Assembly (NCBI GenBank): GCA_930367205.1
Contig: OV884009.1
Span: 98,663,189 to 98,727,188, forward strand
Direction of reading: 5' to 3'
Origin: Acanthosoma haemorrhoidale
Taxonomy: Eukaryota; Arthropoda; Insecta; Hemiptera; Acanthosomatidae
Length of the DNA: 64,000 bases
Shown here: positions 35,651 to 46,851 of the stretch, piece after piece
Numbering within the stretch: position 1 is the first letter of the stretch
Layout of the letters: every line of letters starts with the position of its first letter
The notes under the pieces: model-generated
The model's database searches: none
Told to the model about the DNA's origin: nothing
What the model saw: the letters and a program-made list of their open reading frames with translations, nothing else
Translations under genes and position numbers: made by a program

Positions 35651-35723
35651 CTTAGACAGTTGATAGCGGCCATATTGTTGAAGCTGCATCTGTCATTTAT
35701 TCAGTCTGTTTTGCCAAATTACC

Positions 35724-36842
35724 ATGGTTGGATATAGCGTTCAACAACACTTGCAAATGATAAAATTATTTTATCAATACGGGTATTCTGTTCGGGCAAT
35801 GTTTCGCGCACTTCGCCCATTTTACGGTCGCCATAACCGTCCTACCGAGAGGACTATTCGCAGTGTGGTGGATAAATTTGAGTCCACTGGTTCAGTAAAC
35901 AATCAACCAACACCCGTACGTCAATGAAACGCAAGATCTGCCGAAAACATCGCCGCTGTCTGTGATAGTGTGCAGGAGAATCGGATGCAGCTCACAAGAA
36001 CTCGGTCTTTCGCAGACCACTACTTGGTGAATTTTGCGTCGTGACTGAGGCCTGCACCCGTACAAAATTCAACTGACCCAGGAGGTGAAGGTAAGTGACC
36101 ATAGACAACGACGTGTGTTCGCTGAATGGGCCCTGGAGCAGTTGGAAACTGACTCTAATTCTCATCGAAAAATCATCTTCAGCGGTGAGGCCCATTTCTG
36201 GATGAAAGGGTACGACAACAAACAAAATTGTCGAATTTGGGACGACCTATGAGAACCAAGAGAGTCCAATACATCCCGAAAAAGTCACTGTTTGGTGTGG
36301 ATTTTGGGTTGTCAGCGTCATCGGTCCATATTTCTTTGAGAGCGACGTTGGCCAGGCTACCACCGTCAACGGCGAGCGCTATAGGTCGATGATTACCAAC
36401 TTCTTTTGGCCCGAATTGGATGATATGGACACCGAAATGTGATTTCAACAGGACGGTGCTACGTGCCACACAGCTCATGTCACATTGGACATTCTGCATG
36501 AGCGATTTGAGGGCATGGTCATCTCACGTGGAGGTGATGTGAACTGGTCACCGAGGTCGTGCGATTTGACACCGTTAGACTTTTTCTTGTGGCGTTTTCT
36601 TAAGTCTCAGGTCTATGCGAATAAGCCACACAGCGGTCCTCAAAGCCAACATAACCCATGCCATCGGTCAAATTCAGCCTGATTTATGCGAGTCATGGAA
36701 AATTGGACATTTTAGATGCGCGCCACCCAGCGAAGCCGCAGACATTTGCGCGATGTTATATTCCATACATAATGGCATCGATAGGCCTTTCAAACGACTA
36801 AAAAATTTCGATGATATCTCACACACACTTTGTTTTATTTAA
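35724..36842 (+). pseudogene. Tc/mariner-superfamily transposase pseudogene with N-terminal helix-turn-helix
   Basis: The first open frame (MVGYSVQQHLQMIKLFYQYG to 35927) is a helix-turn-helix domain of the type that precedes many Tc3-like transposases of arthropods. It stops at VRQ*; the next codons in the same frame (NARSAENIAAVCDSVQENR) still match. Later blocks appear in changing frames: FAEWALEQLE, HRKIIFSGEAHFWMKGY (first catalytic region, with GEAHFW where DEAHFW is usual), NKQNCRIWDD, VDDYQ, and SCDLTPLDFFLWRFLKSQVY, which carries the last catalytic region. Multiple stops and frameshifts make it dead. TIRs were not located. Confidence 0.82.
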
Positions 36843-37639
36843 ATTTAAAGATAGGAAGCGCTTAATGAAAGATCCTGCATAAAAACTTACTGGTTTTTCC
36901 AGTCTTTTCTTTAATTTAAAATAGCTAATGAACATTTGAAAACATTTTTACCAATGTAAGATGGAAGGATAGTGATAAAGTAGTGCAGGAGTGAGTGAGG
37001 AGGTTAAATGAGGAACAATCGGAGAGAGGGAATGCTATTAATTGATGGGACGAACGCTGTTCCTCCAAGCCTTCATCAACCTACCACCAACCACCACGTG
37101 CCTCGATCCTATTTATTTTAAGGGAACTGTTGTTGTCTCGGCCGAGATTTGCTCTTATAGTCCTAAGCTTCCACCTGTAATATTTTTCCCTTTAAAAACA
37201 TTAATAACGCCCAATTACTTACCTTAAGTCTAATGACAAAGATGTGCTCTCTGCTGTTTTTAATAGCTCATTCACCTTTCTGTCTGGATTTTCTAAGTAG
37301 CGGAAGAAGTGATTTAGTCTGTCTGGATTTTTGGAAATACCTTGAAATATATTGATTGTTATGGGTATCTTTTTTTGGTTTCTCTAGTTACAGCTCAGAA
37401 GTTATAAAATATTTAAAGTTCTGGGTGTGCCTTATAGTTAAGGAAACACACAGTATAGATAATTTAAACAGTTTAACGAAAAAATAATTTAAAATATTTT
37501 CTAATAAATGAGTCTTGAAAGCTAGCTTATTTAACATGATTTGAGCCGGTCTAAATTATTTTCGTTGATATTTTTGAAATATACAATTTGTTCGTGGTTA
37601 AAAAAGGTTATATTTATTGACTATGAATTATAAAATAAA
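36843..37639. other. no gene recognised
   Basis: AT-rich; may include the 3' terminal part of the transposon just upstream. Confidence 0.3.
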
Positions 37640-38235
37640 ATGTAGTATTTTTGGCTGTTCAACAACGAGAAGGCCTTGTTGAGCAGTGGAATGTTGTAGA
37701 CGGAAACCAAACTGGTATGGAGGAAAAAGGTTTCTGGATTAAACGATTGGAAGTAGTTTGGACGGTAAGATGAGGCGCCATTGGGTGGTTTACCGGTTTT
37801 GGCGAATAGGACAATAATGGAATGTTTCCAGAAGAGAGGAAATTGCGTCGTTCGGATAATGCAATTATATATGTAGGTTAGAAAGATTATGGCTTTAGGA
37901 GGAAGTTGTTTGAGAATTTGAGGAGTAAGAAGATCATATCCAGGGGATTTTCGGTAAGGTAAGTTTTTCAGAAGATATTTGACTTCAGAGGGATTAACGG
38001 CTTTTGGTGGAAGTGATAGAGATAGAGAGATAGGTAAATTGAGGAAATATTCAACAGTAGAGCCATGAGTATGGTTTTGATGAAAAAGGTGAGGTGTGAA
38101 TGTATGGGAAAGATACAGAGCCAATTCCTCCGACCTATGCCCATCCGAAGCCGCCCAGGACCTATCATCACGACAGAATGAATGTGAGAAGGTATATTAT
38201 TTTAGGATTTTTTAGTTACATTGGACCATCCATGA
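37640..38235 (-). pseudogene. Jockey ORF2 fragment, copy C
   Basis: The minus strand encodes FTPHLFHQNHTHGS, SLPPKAVNPSEVKYLLKNLP, YRKSPGYDLLTPQILKQLPP and SIIVLFAKTGKPPNGASSYR. It then jumps, through an internal deletion, to a region matching the LINE block around NIPLLNKAF read in a shifted frame. Only the linker and N-terminal RT are present; the catalytic FADD box and 3' UTR are absent. It preserves bases lost from copy B near 34985, so it helps define the undamaged linker. Confidence 0.88.
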
Positions 38236-38347
38236 TAGACAGAGAGGAGAACTGGGATCGGAGGAAAAGAATCGGATCGGAAGGATTCCAATTGCCGCTT
38301 TACCAATCTGCAGTAATGATTGTACGAACGACGATCGAAGGTGGAGG

Positions 38348-38763
38348 ATGCGGACATATGCGAAATGTGTGGTTGAGGATTGGATTAGGTTCGCTAGTTG
38401 CCAGGATGAATGGAATGCTGGGGAAGAGGAACTAGCGGACCAGGAGTGGGCAGTGCCTGTGACTGTTCCGGTTGCATTGGCAAAACAGATAGAAAGGCTT
38501 AAATTTCTGGCGGACCGCCTCTTGTGCTGCCTGATATATAGTTGATTTTCGGGAGAATCGATATTACATTACAGTCAATGGCGGCGTTCCAAGCACTCGG
38601 GTACAGTAGCCGCGTTGCCCGACTAGTCTGCTGCCTGATGTTATCCAAAATCCGGCTGAGGCAAGCGGGCCAGATTAATGTTACGCAGAAAGGCCAGTCC
38701 AATGTGGCCGGCTTCTATGTGTGCTATTATCTATTACACTCACTGAAGGAGTATAGTAAGTAA
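38348..38763 (+). CDS. unidentified coding fragments, one with a weak Ulp1-like C-terminal motif
   Basis: Two frames with normal amino-acid composition lie close together: 38348-38545 (YAKCVVEDWIRFASCQDEWN..., ending CCLIYS) and 38578-38763 (MAAFQALGYSSRVARLV..., ending GQSNVAGFYVCYYLL, HSLKEYSK). The last block resembles the active-site end of Ulp1/C48-type cysteine proteases (Q....CG.YVC.Y), but Ala stands where the catalytic Cys would be. The region lies just outside a solo LTR. It could be a decayed transposon-encoded protease; the assignment is weak. Confidence 0.2.
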
Positions 38764-38811
38764 TTCACTCACTTAATGAGTGCTCCCTCGTGAACAGCTC
38801 ACGTAAGTGTT

Positions 38812-39006
38812 CTGTTGGGACAGTTTTAGAGCAGAAAATAGTTCTATGAACTCTAGTCATCTGTGTTAATATGGAGAGCGATAGTAGTACGTTGTTATCA
38901 AATAATAGCGCATGCGCAAAACTGAGGCAATATATAAAGGGTGTATCTTTTCTAAGGATACATATATCCGCTTGTATATTTACCTGACTTACCCACGAAC
39001 ACCACA
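38812..39006 (+). mobile_element. solo LTR with 5-bp target duplication
   Basis: The segment begins CTGTTGGGACAG and ends ACACCACA, flanked by identical GTGTT at 38807-38811 and 39007-39011. It contains a TATATAAA box (38931-38938) preceded by the palindrome GCGCATGCGC (38908-38917), as expected for an LTR promoter. Five-base duplications fit gypsy- or BEL-type elements. No internal retroelement sequence adjoins it, so it is a solo LTR formed by recombination. Orientation is inferred from the TATA box. Confidence 0.65.
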
Positions 39007-39011
39007 GTGTT

Positions 39012-40159
39012 ACGCTTTATTTGAATAATTAAAATGTTTAATTTCTAAGGATGCCATCTAACTATTCAACTACTGGTTGAATTGATTCCTCAAATCTTGA
39101 GCGTATCACATTAGTGTAAAGTTGTACATAATCATACCATATACAAATATTCAATTTACTTACTGTTGGCCCCAATTGAATCAAAAACGCAAAGTAATTT
39201 ACCTTAATAAATTAACGTGGTGATAAAAATGGAAGGAATTCAATGGTAAAATAGAGGTTTATAGACAAAATGTTTTATTATCCAAAAACAAGAGAAAGGT
39301 TAAAACGTTTTAACGAGGAATGAATGATTATACTATTAATTCAAAATGATGAACAGATTACATCCATTTCACTATATAAGCTAAATAAAGCTTAAATCTT
39401 ACTATTGTACATCGATGATGTCTTTAATCTGATGCAGAAGCAACCTCAATGCCAAGTCAGGCAACCTCCACCAGAGAATCACCACTTAAGTCCAGCTACC
39501 TCAGAGTGACTAAACGAGTCCTCCTTACTTCAGAGCGGGTTAGCTAGCGAGTCCCGTCCAATTCTCGTCCCGACGTATTTATATTCTCGTCTTGATCCGT
39601 ATCCCTGACTCTTCAACAGAAGGCTTTTTTGTTTATTTCTCTTTGTGGTCGTGTATGCCTTTTCACACCATCTTGCGAGAGGGTTATTCAGCACTTAAGA
39701 CCGCCCATATCCCAACACATAGGGTAGGTACATCGGTCGGCCTACATCAAAAGGGGTTTATGACATGCCGACAGTCGGCCTACCCTTGCCGGGGGTTGAT
39801 CATATAACAAAATTAACTGAATAGTTGTGATGAATTGAGAATTGTTCAATTGGAGGAAGAAAAGGAAGTAATAATGCCTATATTAAAAGATTGGGAGAGT
39901 TGCTAACTACACATATCAACGGGAATAAAGTTCTGAAGGTTTGTGGCACGGATAAGAACGTAACGGTTAAATTAAGCGGATTTGTGAAAAGAGGAAACAC
40001 ACCGGAAGGGTGTGATTTGTTCGCTAATTTGGATTGTGGTGAAGGTAAGCAGGCCTTTTGGTCATGATAGTGCTGAAGAGGAGGGATCCAAGGTAGCATT
40101 AGCGACGAACAGAAGGGCCATCCAAACTCGGAGTAGTGCTGCGAAACCCGAAAGTCCCT
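39012..40159. other. no gene recognised
   Basis: AT-rich; a short ORF at 39592-39807 has no recognisable features. Confidence 0.35.
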
Positions 40160-41729
40160 AGGAATCCCGAGTACAACCCCAAGCCTGGAGAGCCCAAGAT
40201 AGGCCACCATACACCCTACAACCGGCATGGTTGTACCATACAAAATGGGGCAGGCCAGAGAAGCCACCAATGACCAGACAACCGTTGTGAAAATGGGGGG
40301 TAAACAGGAGAGGCCACCAATTGTCACACAATCGTTGAGAAAATATGGGAAGACAAAAGAGACCACCAAACATAACACAACCGTTGTGAAAATGGGGGGT
40401 AAACAGGAGAGGCCGCCAATTGTCACACAATCGTTGAGAAAATATGGGAAGACAAAAGAGACCAACAAACATAACACAACCGTTGTGAAAATGGGGGGTA
40501 AACAGGAGAGGCCGCCAATTGTCACACAATCGTTGAGAAAATATGGGAAGACAAAAGAGACCACCAAACATAACACAACCGTTGTGAAAATGGGGGGTAA
40601 ACAGGAGAGGCCGCCAATTGTCACACAATCGTTGAGAAAATATGGGAAGACAAAAGAGACCACCAAACATAACACAACCGTTGTGAAAATGGGGGGTAGA
40701 CAGGAGAGGCCGCCAATTGTCACACAATCGTTGAGAAAATATGGGAAGACAAAAGAGACCAACAAACATAACACAACCGTTGTGAAAATGGGGGGTAGAC
40801 AGGAGAGGCCGCCAATTGTCACACAATCGTTGAGAAAATATGGGAAGACAAAAGAGACCAACAAACATAACACAACCGTTGTGAAAATGGGGGGTAAACA
40901 GGAGAGGCCGCCAATTGTCACACAATCGTTGAGAAAATATGGGAAGACAAAAGAGACCAACAAACATAACACAACCGTTGTGAAAATGGGGGGTAGACAG
41001 GAGAGGCCGCCAATTGTCACACAATCGTTGAGAAAATATGGGAAGACAAAAGAGACCAACAAACATAACACAACCGTTGTGAAAATGGGGGGTAGACAGG
41101 AGAGGCCGCCAATTGTCACACAATCGTTGAGAAAATATGGGAAGACAAAAGAGACCAACAAACATAACACAACCGTTGTGAAAATGGGGGGTAAACAGGA
41201 GAGGCCGCCAATTGTCACACAATCGTTGAGAAAATATGGGAAGACAAAAGAGACCACCAAACATAACACAACCGTTGTGAAAATGGGGGGTAAACAGGAG
41301 AGGCCGCCAATTGTCACACAATCGTTGAGAAAATATGGGAAGACAAAAGAGACCACCAAACATAACACAACCGTTGTGAAAATGGGGGGTAAACAGGAGA
41401 GGCCGCCAATTGTTACACAATCGTTGAGAAAATATGGGAAGACAAAAGAGACCACCAAACATAACACAACCGTTGTGAAAATGGGGGGTAAACAGGAGAG
41501 GCCGCCAATTGTCACACAATCGTTGAGAAAATATGGGAAGACAAAAGAGACCAACAAACATAACACAACCGTTGTGAAAATGGGGGGTAAACAGGAGAGG
41601 GCGCCAATTGTCACACAATCGTTGAGAAAATATGGGAAGACAAAAGAGACCACCAAACATAACACAACCGTTGTGAAAATGGGGGGGTAAACAGGAGAGG
41701 CCGCCAATTGTCACACAATCGTTGAGAAT
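40160..41729 (+). repeat. tandem array, 99-bp unit made of two ~50-bp monomers, 14.6 copies
   Basis: Units start at ACCGTTGTG every 99 bases from 40281 to 41667; the last is cut at 41729. Within each unit the halves ACCGTTGTGAAAATGGGGGG... and ATCGTTGAGAAAATATGGGA... are diverged copies of one monomer (50 + 49 bases). Left of 40281, increasingly diverged monomers extend back to about 40160. Copies differ at few sites, mainly TAAAC/TAGAC and ACCACC/ACCAAC. Because the period divides by three and lacks stops, long frames run across it on both strands (about 487, 518 and 609 codons). Unit differences are mostly amino-acid changing on both strands, so I read it as non-coding minisatellite. Confidence 0.97.
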
Positions 41730-41768
41730 TATATTGATTTAGTTTTAATCCCCCTCTTTAGGTGATAC

Positions 41769-41924
41769 ATGTCACTGCGGCTCTCATTAGATTTCGTGTT
41801 CAAAGAAGTTTTACCACGATCTGAGGTCATAGACGACTGTATGGTATTTAGGATATGTGGACTTCTTTGCCTTTTACTTAAATTTTGGTTTTTAAAGGGA
41901 TATTATAAGAATGATCCTGATTAA
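41769..41924 (+). CDS. small ORF beside the tandem array
   Basis: Fifty-one codons from an ATG (MSLRLSLDFVFKEVLPRSEV...) with a hydrophobic middle (CGLLCLLLKFWFL). A pyrimidine tract ending CTCTTTAG precedes it at about 41760. It could be a short exon or chance. The family is not recognised. Confidence 0.2.
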   Translation: MSLRLSLDFVFKEVLPRSEVIDDCMVFRICGLLCLLLKFWFLKGYYKNDPD

Positions 41925-42249
41925 AAAGAATGTAGCTTCTTTAAAATGCATGGAGTTTTCCTTTTTTTTTCAATGATGTTGTCTATTAGAGCCTTTCCCC
42001 GACCACCACATCTGCACAAATTAGCTTAATTCGCAAAATGTGTAAGTTTATACAATATATTATATTATAATACATAGATAGTGTATAGAACACGTGATTC
42101 ATAAAGTAAATTATCATGATCAAATACAAAGAAATGAAACATTAATCCAGTGCGGCTGTTTGTTGTATGTTCATAAAAGACAGATTCAGCTTAATAGTAC
42201 CTTGAGTAGAGTTTAGTCAACTAGTGAGTATTGGCAAGGTGTTCATTTA
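41925..42249. other. no gene recognised
   Basis: AT-rich sequence; no feature supported. Confidence 0.35.
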
Positions 42250-42325
42250 CTGATGGAGAAGTAGTTCAGTTGGTGGATCACAAAACTATGTATCGCGAAT
42301 GACTCCAGTCCCAGATCCTGCCAGT
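42250..42325 (+). repeat. tRNA-like SINE head, degraded
   Basis: TAGTTCAGTTGGTGGATCAC is a good box A-like D-arm. The expected box B (GACTCCAGTCCCAGATCC) is degraded. Not a functional tRNA. Confidence 0.4.
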
Positions 42326-43271
42326 ATATGTTTCCTTGCTAATAATTATTGTAATGTGTACTAATTCAAATGAAAATAAGACGAAATCAAACTCATAATT
42401 TGTTTTATTTTTATGAAAAAGTTTCATGATATAAACATATTATAGTAACAAAATCAAATATCAAAATGAACTATTACTTAAATTATCCGTTAGAAGGCAC
42501 TTGAAAGGAAGGTGGTGGGAAATAAGTTAAATAACGAAACTAACTTACCACAATTTAAGGTTTGAAATGTGAAAATTAGATGATAGAGGTAGAATTTCGT
42601 GTTGCTCCCTCAACAGCTAACTTTATTTAATATCGCTGACACTTTTTGTCATACACTCTTCTCTCTTTAACACTTTTCACCTTTAAACCATTTTGCCATT
42701 TTCGCCACCTTACCCTAAAATCAAATAGCTAAGTGTGACAAAGGTTAATTATCGAAGTAATCAGAAAAGTAGGCCGGTTTCTTTGAAATGCTTCAACCTA
42801 ACTTAAAAAGCTCGATTTATACCTGCGGTCACGATCAACTCAACTTGGGGCAAACTATAAGGAAAAAACGCGTTCATGTTTTTTCAATTTGTTTTTACTG
42901 GCGAAATTTTCTTCACATTGATCCATATTTTTTGGCTATGTGGATATATTTAGAACATTTAAATACCACAAAAGGTGTAAAGTATAACCATTTTAGCATG
43001 TTTTCGCTTTATTAATACGTTTTTCCTCTGTAGTCGTCACATGCATATGGTATGTGCTTTGCTTTCATGTGCACACGATTGTTTTCAATCTGTCGAGTAA
43101 GGTAGAGATGGCACACCATACAAAACTTGGACCTCCTAGCCTGAATCCCTCCACTGGATTGCATGCAAGTCGATTGGCCAGTGAACTGACTTGGCCGTAA
43201 CCGTTAGTGCGAGTTAAACCTTTCTCAAGTCAATGCTCTAAAGCTGCTTAAGATTTAATCGGTGACATTAA
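42326..43271. other. no gene recognised
   Basis: AT-rich; an ORF at 42788-43015 has no distinctive features. Ends with the TAA that flanks the Harbinger element. Confidence 0.35.
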
Positions 43272-43318
43272 GGCCCGGTCTACACATGTGGTTTTTGCCG
43301 TAGCATTTTAATGCACAC

Positions 43319-43594
43319 TTGTTTGTCAAACAAGCGGTGATTGCGGTACACCAATGGAGAAAACGTGTCAGATTTGTTTACCTTTGTTATAAAACGTACA
43401 TTTGCAAACGAAATAAATGTTATTGGACACATCCATACTCATTTTTAAGAATTTCAAGTGGAAGGTTTTACACATATTTTGCAGATTCAGCAGAAATATT
43501 TTTCAATTACTTCCGGAAGTTGAGTGTTAAACAATTTGACGAGCTTTCAGTGAAAATTGTAGCCAAAATTGAGTGCCACAATATACTTGTATGA
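43319..43594 (+). pseudogene. Harbinger nuclease N-terminal fragment (HARBI1-like)
   Basis: The frame includes KRNKCYWTHPYSFLRISSGR, FYTYFADSAEIFFNYFRKLS and VKQFDEL. The R.YW.HP...FYT.F.DL...FF.YFRMS...FDEL layout is the usual start of PIF/Harbinger nucleases. It stops after HNILV; downstream bases (PYRHICPLDKL) still resemble the next helix but in another frame. The DDE catalytic region is missing. Confidence 0.72.
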
Positions 43595-44110
43595 AGCACT
43601 CCATACCGTCACATTTGTCCACTCGATAAATTAACAAAGGACTAAGAGATCACACGTGCGGCGAACGGCATTGTAGTGGCATCGCCCAGTGGTGACAAAT
43701 GCTCAAAAAGTGGAACCAACAAGTCCTATCAACGTAAGTTTGGTCTCATTCCATTTAGTACACAAAAATACGATAGATTATAATTATAAATGGTGTTTTC
43801 CACCGAAGTAGGGTGATGAGCAGTGTCTAGCTACCAACAGCTATGCAGTGTAATCTTATGCGAAATTTGACGATAGAGTAACTAAAGTGCTTCAGTTTAG
43901 TGCTAGGACGAAAAAAAAGATTGTTTTAGACTGTTTTTTCTGAATTACTAAATTATTCATCCAATCAAAAAACACGTAAGTACTGGTAAGAGGATTTGAA
44001 GCAAATAGTTACATTTATAAACAATAATTGGTATTATTGTTTTCGACACAATAAATCAATCTTTGTCTTCCGTAAGAAAAATGACGATAAAAGAAGTGGC
44101 TTCATTGAAT

Positions 44111-44434
44111 TCAATATGTTTTGTAACTCTTTTGTCTCGAAAGGATCTGAAGACACCAACATGGTACGAGAAACATCTTCGTTTGTGCCACTCCGTGATA
44201 TTTTTCTGCTACGGTGAGTCCTGAATCGCTTAGATTCTTGTCCTTGCTTTCTTGTGCTTCTGACGGAGTACCAATCGGAAAAACCCCATTTTCTATCACC
44301 AATTTACGATACAACAGGATTTTGTGGACACTCGTTGGGAGTTTATACCAGTTGTATAAAGAGGTGGCTGGTTCCGCAGTTTCCCGGCCATACGTGTCAA
44401 ATTTGACAGGGTCGATGGCTGAGTACCAGCAAAT
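44111..44434 (-). pseudogene. fragment of an uncharacterised transposon-associated protein (PTSVHKIL motif)
   Basis: The minus strand encodes ETAEPATSLYNWYKLPTSVH, KILLYRKLVIENGVFPIGTP and SEAQESKDKN. I have seen the W(Y/F).(M/L)P(T/S).VHKIL...G...PIG..SEEAQE.R.K pattern in repeated hypothetical proteins of arthropods, but have no accepted name for it. The frame is open at the 5' end, where ACCTCTGCAT repeat copy 2 interrupts it. After KDKN the frame shifts. It may belong to the same unnamed element class as the GERFHQD proteins, which is unproven. Confidence 0.5.
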
Positions 44435-44435
44435 T

Positions 44436-44842
44436 ACCTCTGCACCTCTCTTTCCTAGCTCTAGTCCGGGATTGTCAGACCCCACACCTTCCTGGTGGCT
44501 TATTATTATTATCTGGCTTCGTCCTGTTAAAACTAGCATATCCTAGGAAGGGTTCCCTTTCATGCAGACGACGATCTCTGGGCCCCTACAAACTGAACCT
44601 AGAAGCGTCCCCCCCAGCTATCCATTCTCTCTCTTTCCGGTTCACACTCGCCTATAGGATCCTCCTACTCTCAGATACCGAGTATGAACTCGTGGTCACC
44701 AAGATCACGTAAACTACCTACAATACCTATCCTGTACCTCTTCTTCTGAACATAGTTCACTGTCCGGGCACTTCAGATATGGAGTCAGATAGCTCAGTAG
44801 TAAGACCTGTCACCGACCAATCATCCAGGTCATAGACTATTC

Positions 44843-44844
<2 letters not shown>
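44436..44844 (+). repeat. unnamed interspersed repeat, copy 2 (ACCTCTGCAT family)
   Basis: Begins ACCTCTGCACCTCTCTTTCC, the same starting point as copies 1 and 3. It shares GTCAGACCCCACACCTTCCT, GGTTCACACTCGCCT and CCTGTACCTCTTCTTCTGAA with them, and has a 10-base insertion near 44502. After GGAGTCAGAT it diverges from copy 1 into a tRNA-like TAGCTCAGTAGTAAGACC and then the CT microsatellite. Frames open in copies 1 and 3 are broken here. It sits inside the Harbinger element, so it inserted after it or was carried along. Confidence 0.72.
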
Positions 44845-44933
<89 letters not shown>

Positions 44934-44962
44934 CCCCTCTCTCTCTCTCTCTCTCCCCCTCC
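44845..44962 (+). repeat. (CT)n microsatellite
   Basis: About 118 bases of near-perfect CT repeats with a few C runs near the right end. Directly follows the tRNA-like tail of repeat copy 2. Confidence 0.95.
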
Positions 44963-45239
44963 CCGTCACCACGACTAGGACAAGACCTCCTCGTGACGAC
45001 CCGATACTACAAAAGGTCATTTTTCAACATATGCCATGTGATATTGAAACATTTTGTGAAAAACCTCAGCATGAACAAGCATTCTATGGTTAATTTCCTG
45101 CTGAAAAGTAATAATTTGCAATATAGGGGGAATCTGTTTTTGAGTTTTTTTTCTAGGTGGGAAACGCTAAGAAAAAATGACCACAAAATGGACGTATAGC
45201 ACCGCAGCGTCGAATATGGCATGTGTGAACCGGTTCTAA

Positions 45240-46851
45240 AACACTAAGGACAACACGTGTTGGTTTTGACCGAAGCGTTTCCCGAGAGGAAAATTGAGTC
45301 GTGGGGTGTCGTTTAATTGGAGTGAACGGGTCATGACAGTATTAGCACTTTTCGTGCGGATGTGGTTCCCCAACTCCTTACTAGACTCAAACTAACCAAA
45401 AAATTCAATATTTTAATTCTCTTTTTAGCCAAAATAAAAATTAAACAACGTTTTTCTGTTGAATTAATTGAATTCGGTTTTGATATTTTGTGAATTAATT
45501 TAATTTTCACTGTCATATTAAGTTGTAAATATTTTAGTTTGTAAATAATATTAAGTCGCTACCTGAAATTTCCAAAGTTGATAGAAGAATTAATTGGTTA
45601 GACGTTGATGGCTAATACTTTCTATTGTGAAAGGAAGGCCACAATAGCTAGAACATAAGAAGAAATCTTTTTCTCCAAGTACTTTACTTTCGTTTTGGAC
45701 AGAAAACCTAAGTAATTTTGAAGAAAATAATTTTTTCCGCCTGCCACAGACACCAGCAACTTAAGGTTGGCACGGAAAGTATAATATACTTTTTACCATA
45801 GTAATATTAGCATCATACATAATAGTAATTAGTTATGAATTACATAATTTGCACTTTGTAGTTAACGAATTAAACATTTTGGGAGATAGTAAAAAAACTT
45901 CATAAGGTGAAATGAATATCAATTGAGCATAATATCAATTACTGTTTAGAAAATTGGACAATTTATCTCTAGCAAATAGTTGGCTAGTATTTCTTCGATG
46001 ACTGTCCATGGGAATGATTTACCGTTTGTAATCTTCCCCGTCGGTGTGCAATTAGGAGTCCATCCCTTGTTCTTAAATATCTATTACACATGCGGCTTGG
46101 ACTCTACTCTCTGAAACTGCCCCAATGAACGCTTCGGTCAAAACCGATACGTATGTCATTACCCTAAGGCAATAACGTAAGCGGAAATTAAAATATCACG
46201 TAATCTCGTCCGAAAAAAATTAAAATATTTACAATTGCATTATTAGTTATTTTCAGTGACCGAGACGGTTTATTTAAAATAATGCGAATTAATATAAATA
46301 AAAATAAAATGAAGTGTTTTTAATCTTAAACAGAGTAATTTATTTACATGCATTAAAGACAATTACGTGGAAGCCCTTGAGAACCTCTTGATATTGTTTC
46401 ATACAGCTTCTACATTCCTTGTTTAGTTTGCACATATATTTCAAAAAATACAATGTAGTTCTTTATTAATTTATACAAAAAATAAACTTCAATGAACATA
46501 CCACTGATTTAATAGTTTTATAGAGGTTTTTGAACTTAAGACAAATACAGCAATTTACTCATGGTTGATGCAGCAAGTATCACATGCTTCAACACTATCC
46601 GAATGTTCAGGTGTAGTGAGCTCTTCTTGCTACAATCCATCATACCCTAATGAATCAGAATGGATGTGGGTGTTGGTTACCGATTGCCTATGGTACCGAT
46701 AATACTACATCAATTGTGCAAATCTGGCCTCCATGTCGATCCTTCTCAGCCTTATCATCTGTAGTATTAATTTGACTGTTTCTCTCACTCAGTAAAGTTA
46801 ACAGTTTCCTGAGGATTTGAGCTCCGAGACAAAACCTTTTTTTTTAAACCC
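45240..46851. other. no gene recognised over about 1.6 kb
   Basis: AT-rich, intron-like or intergenic. A 61-codon ORF on - at 45331-45516 has no recognisable domain. Confidence 0.35.

Larger units (their letters stand above)
43272..45236 (+). mobile_element. PIF/Harbinger element with TAA duplication, carrying nested repeats
   Basis: Left end GGCCCGGTCTACACATG and right end CATGTGTGAACCGGTTC are imperfect inverted repeats (complement of the right is GAACCGGTTCACACATG). The three-base TAA lies on both sides (43269-43271, 45237-45239), the typical TWA-type target duplication of PIF/Harbinger elements. Inside are an N-terminal Harbinger protein fragment, an unrelated transposon-protein fragment on - (44111-44434), ACCTCTGCAT repeat copy 2 and a CT microsatellite. 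The Harbinger nuclease catalytic part was not found, so this is a non-autonomous or decayed copy. Confidence 0.75.

Noticed and set aside
39878..41714. Very long ORFs on both strands (up to 609 codons)
   Set aside because: They are generated by a tandem repeat whose 99-base period is divisible by three and free of stops. Differences between units are mostly amino-acid changing in both readings.
40160..41729. Regular repeats that might suggest a CRISPR array
   Set aside because: Units are contiguous near-identical tandem repeats with no unique spacers, and the context is eukaryotic.
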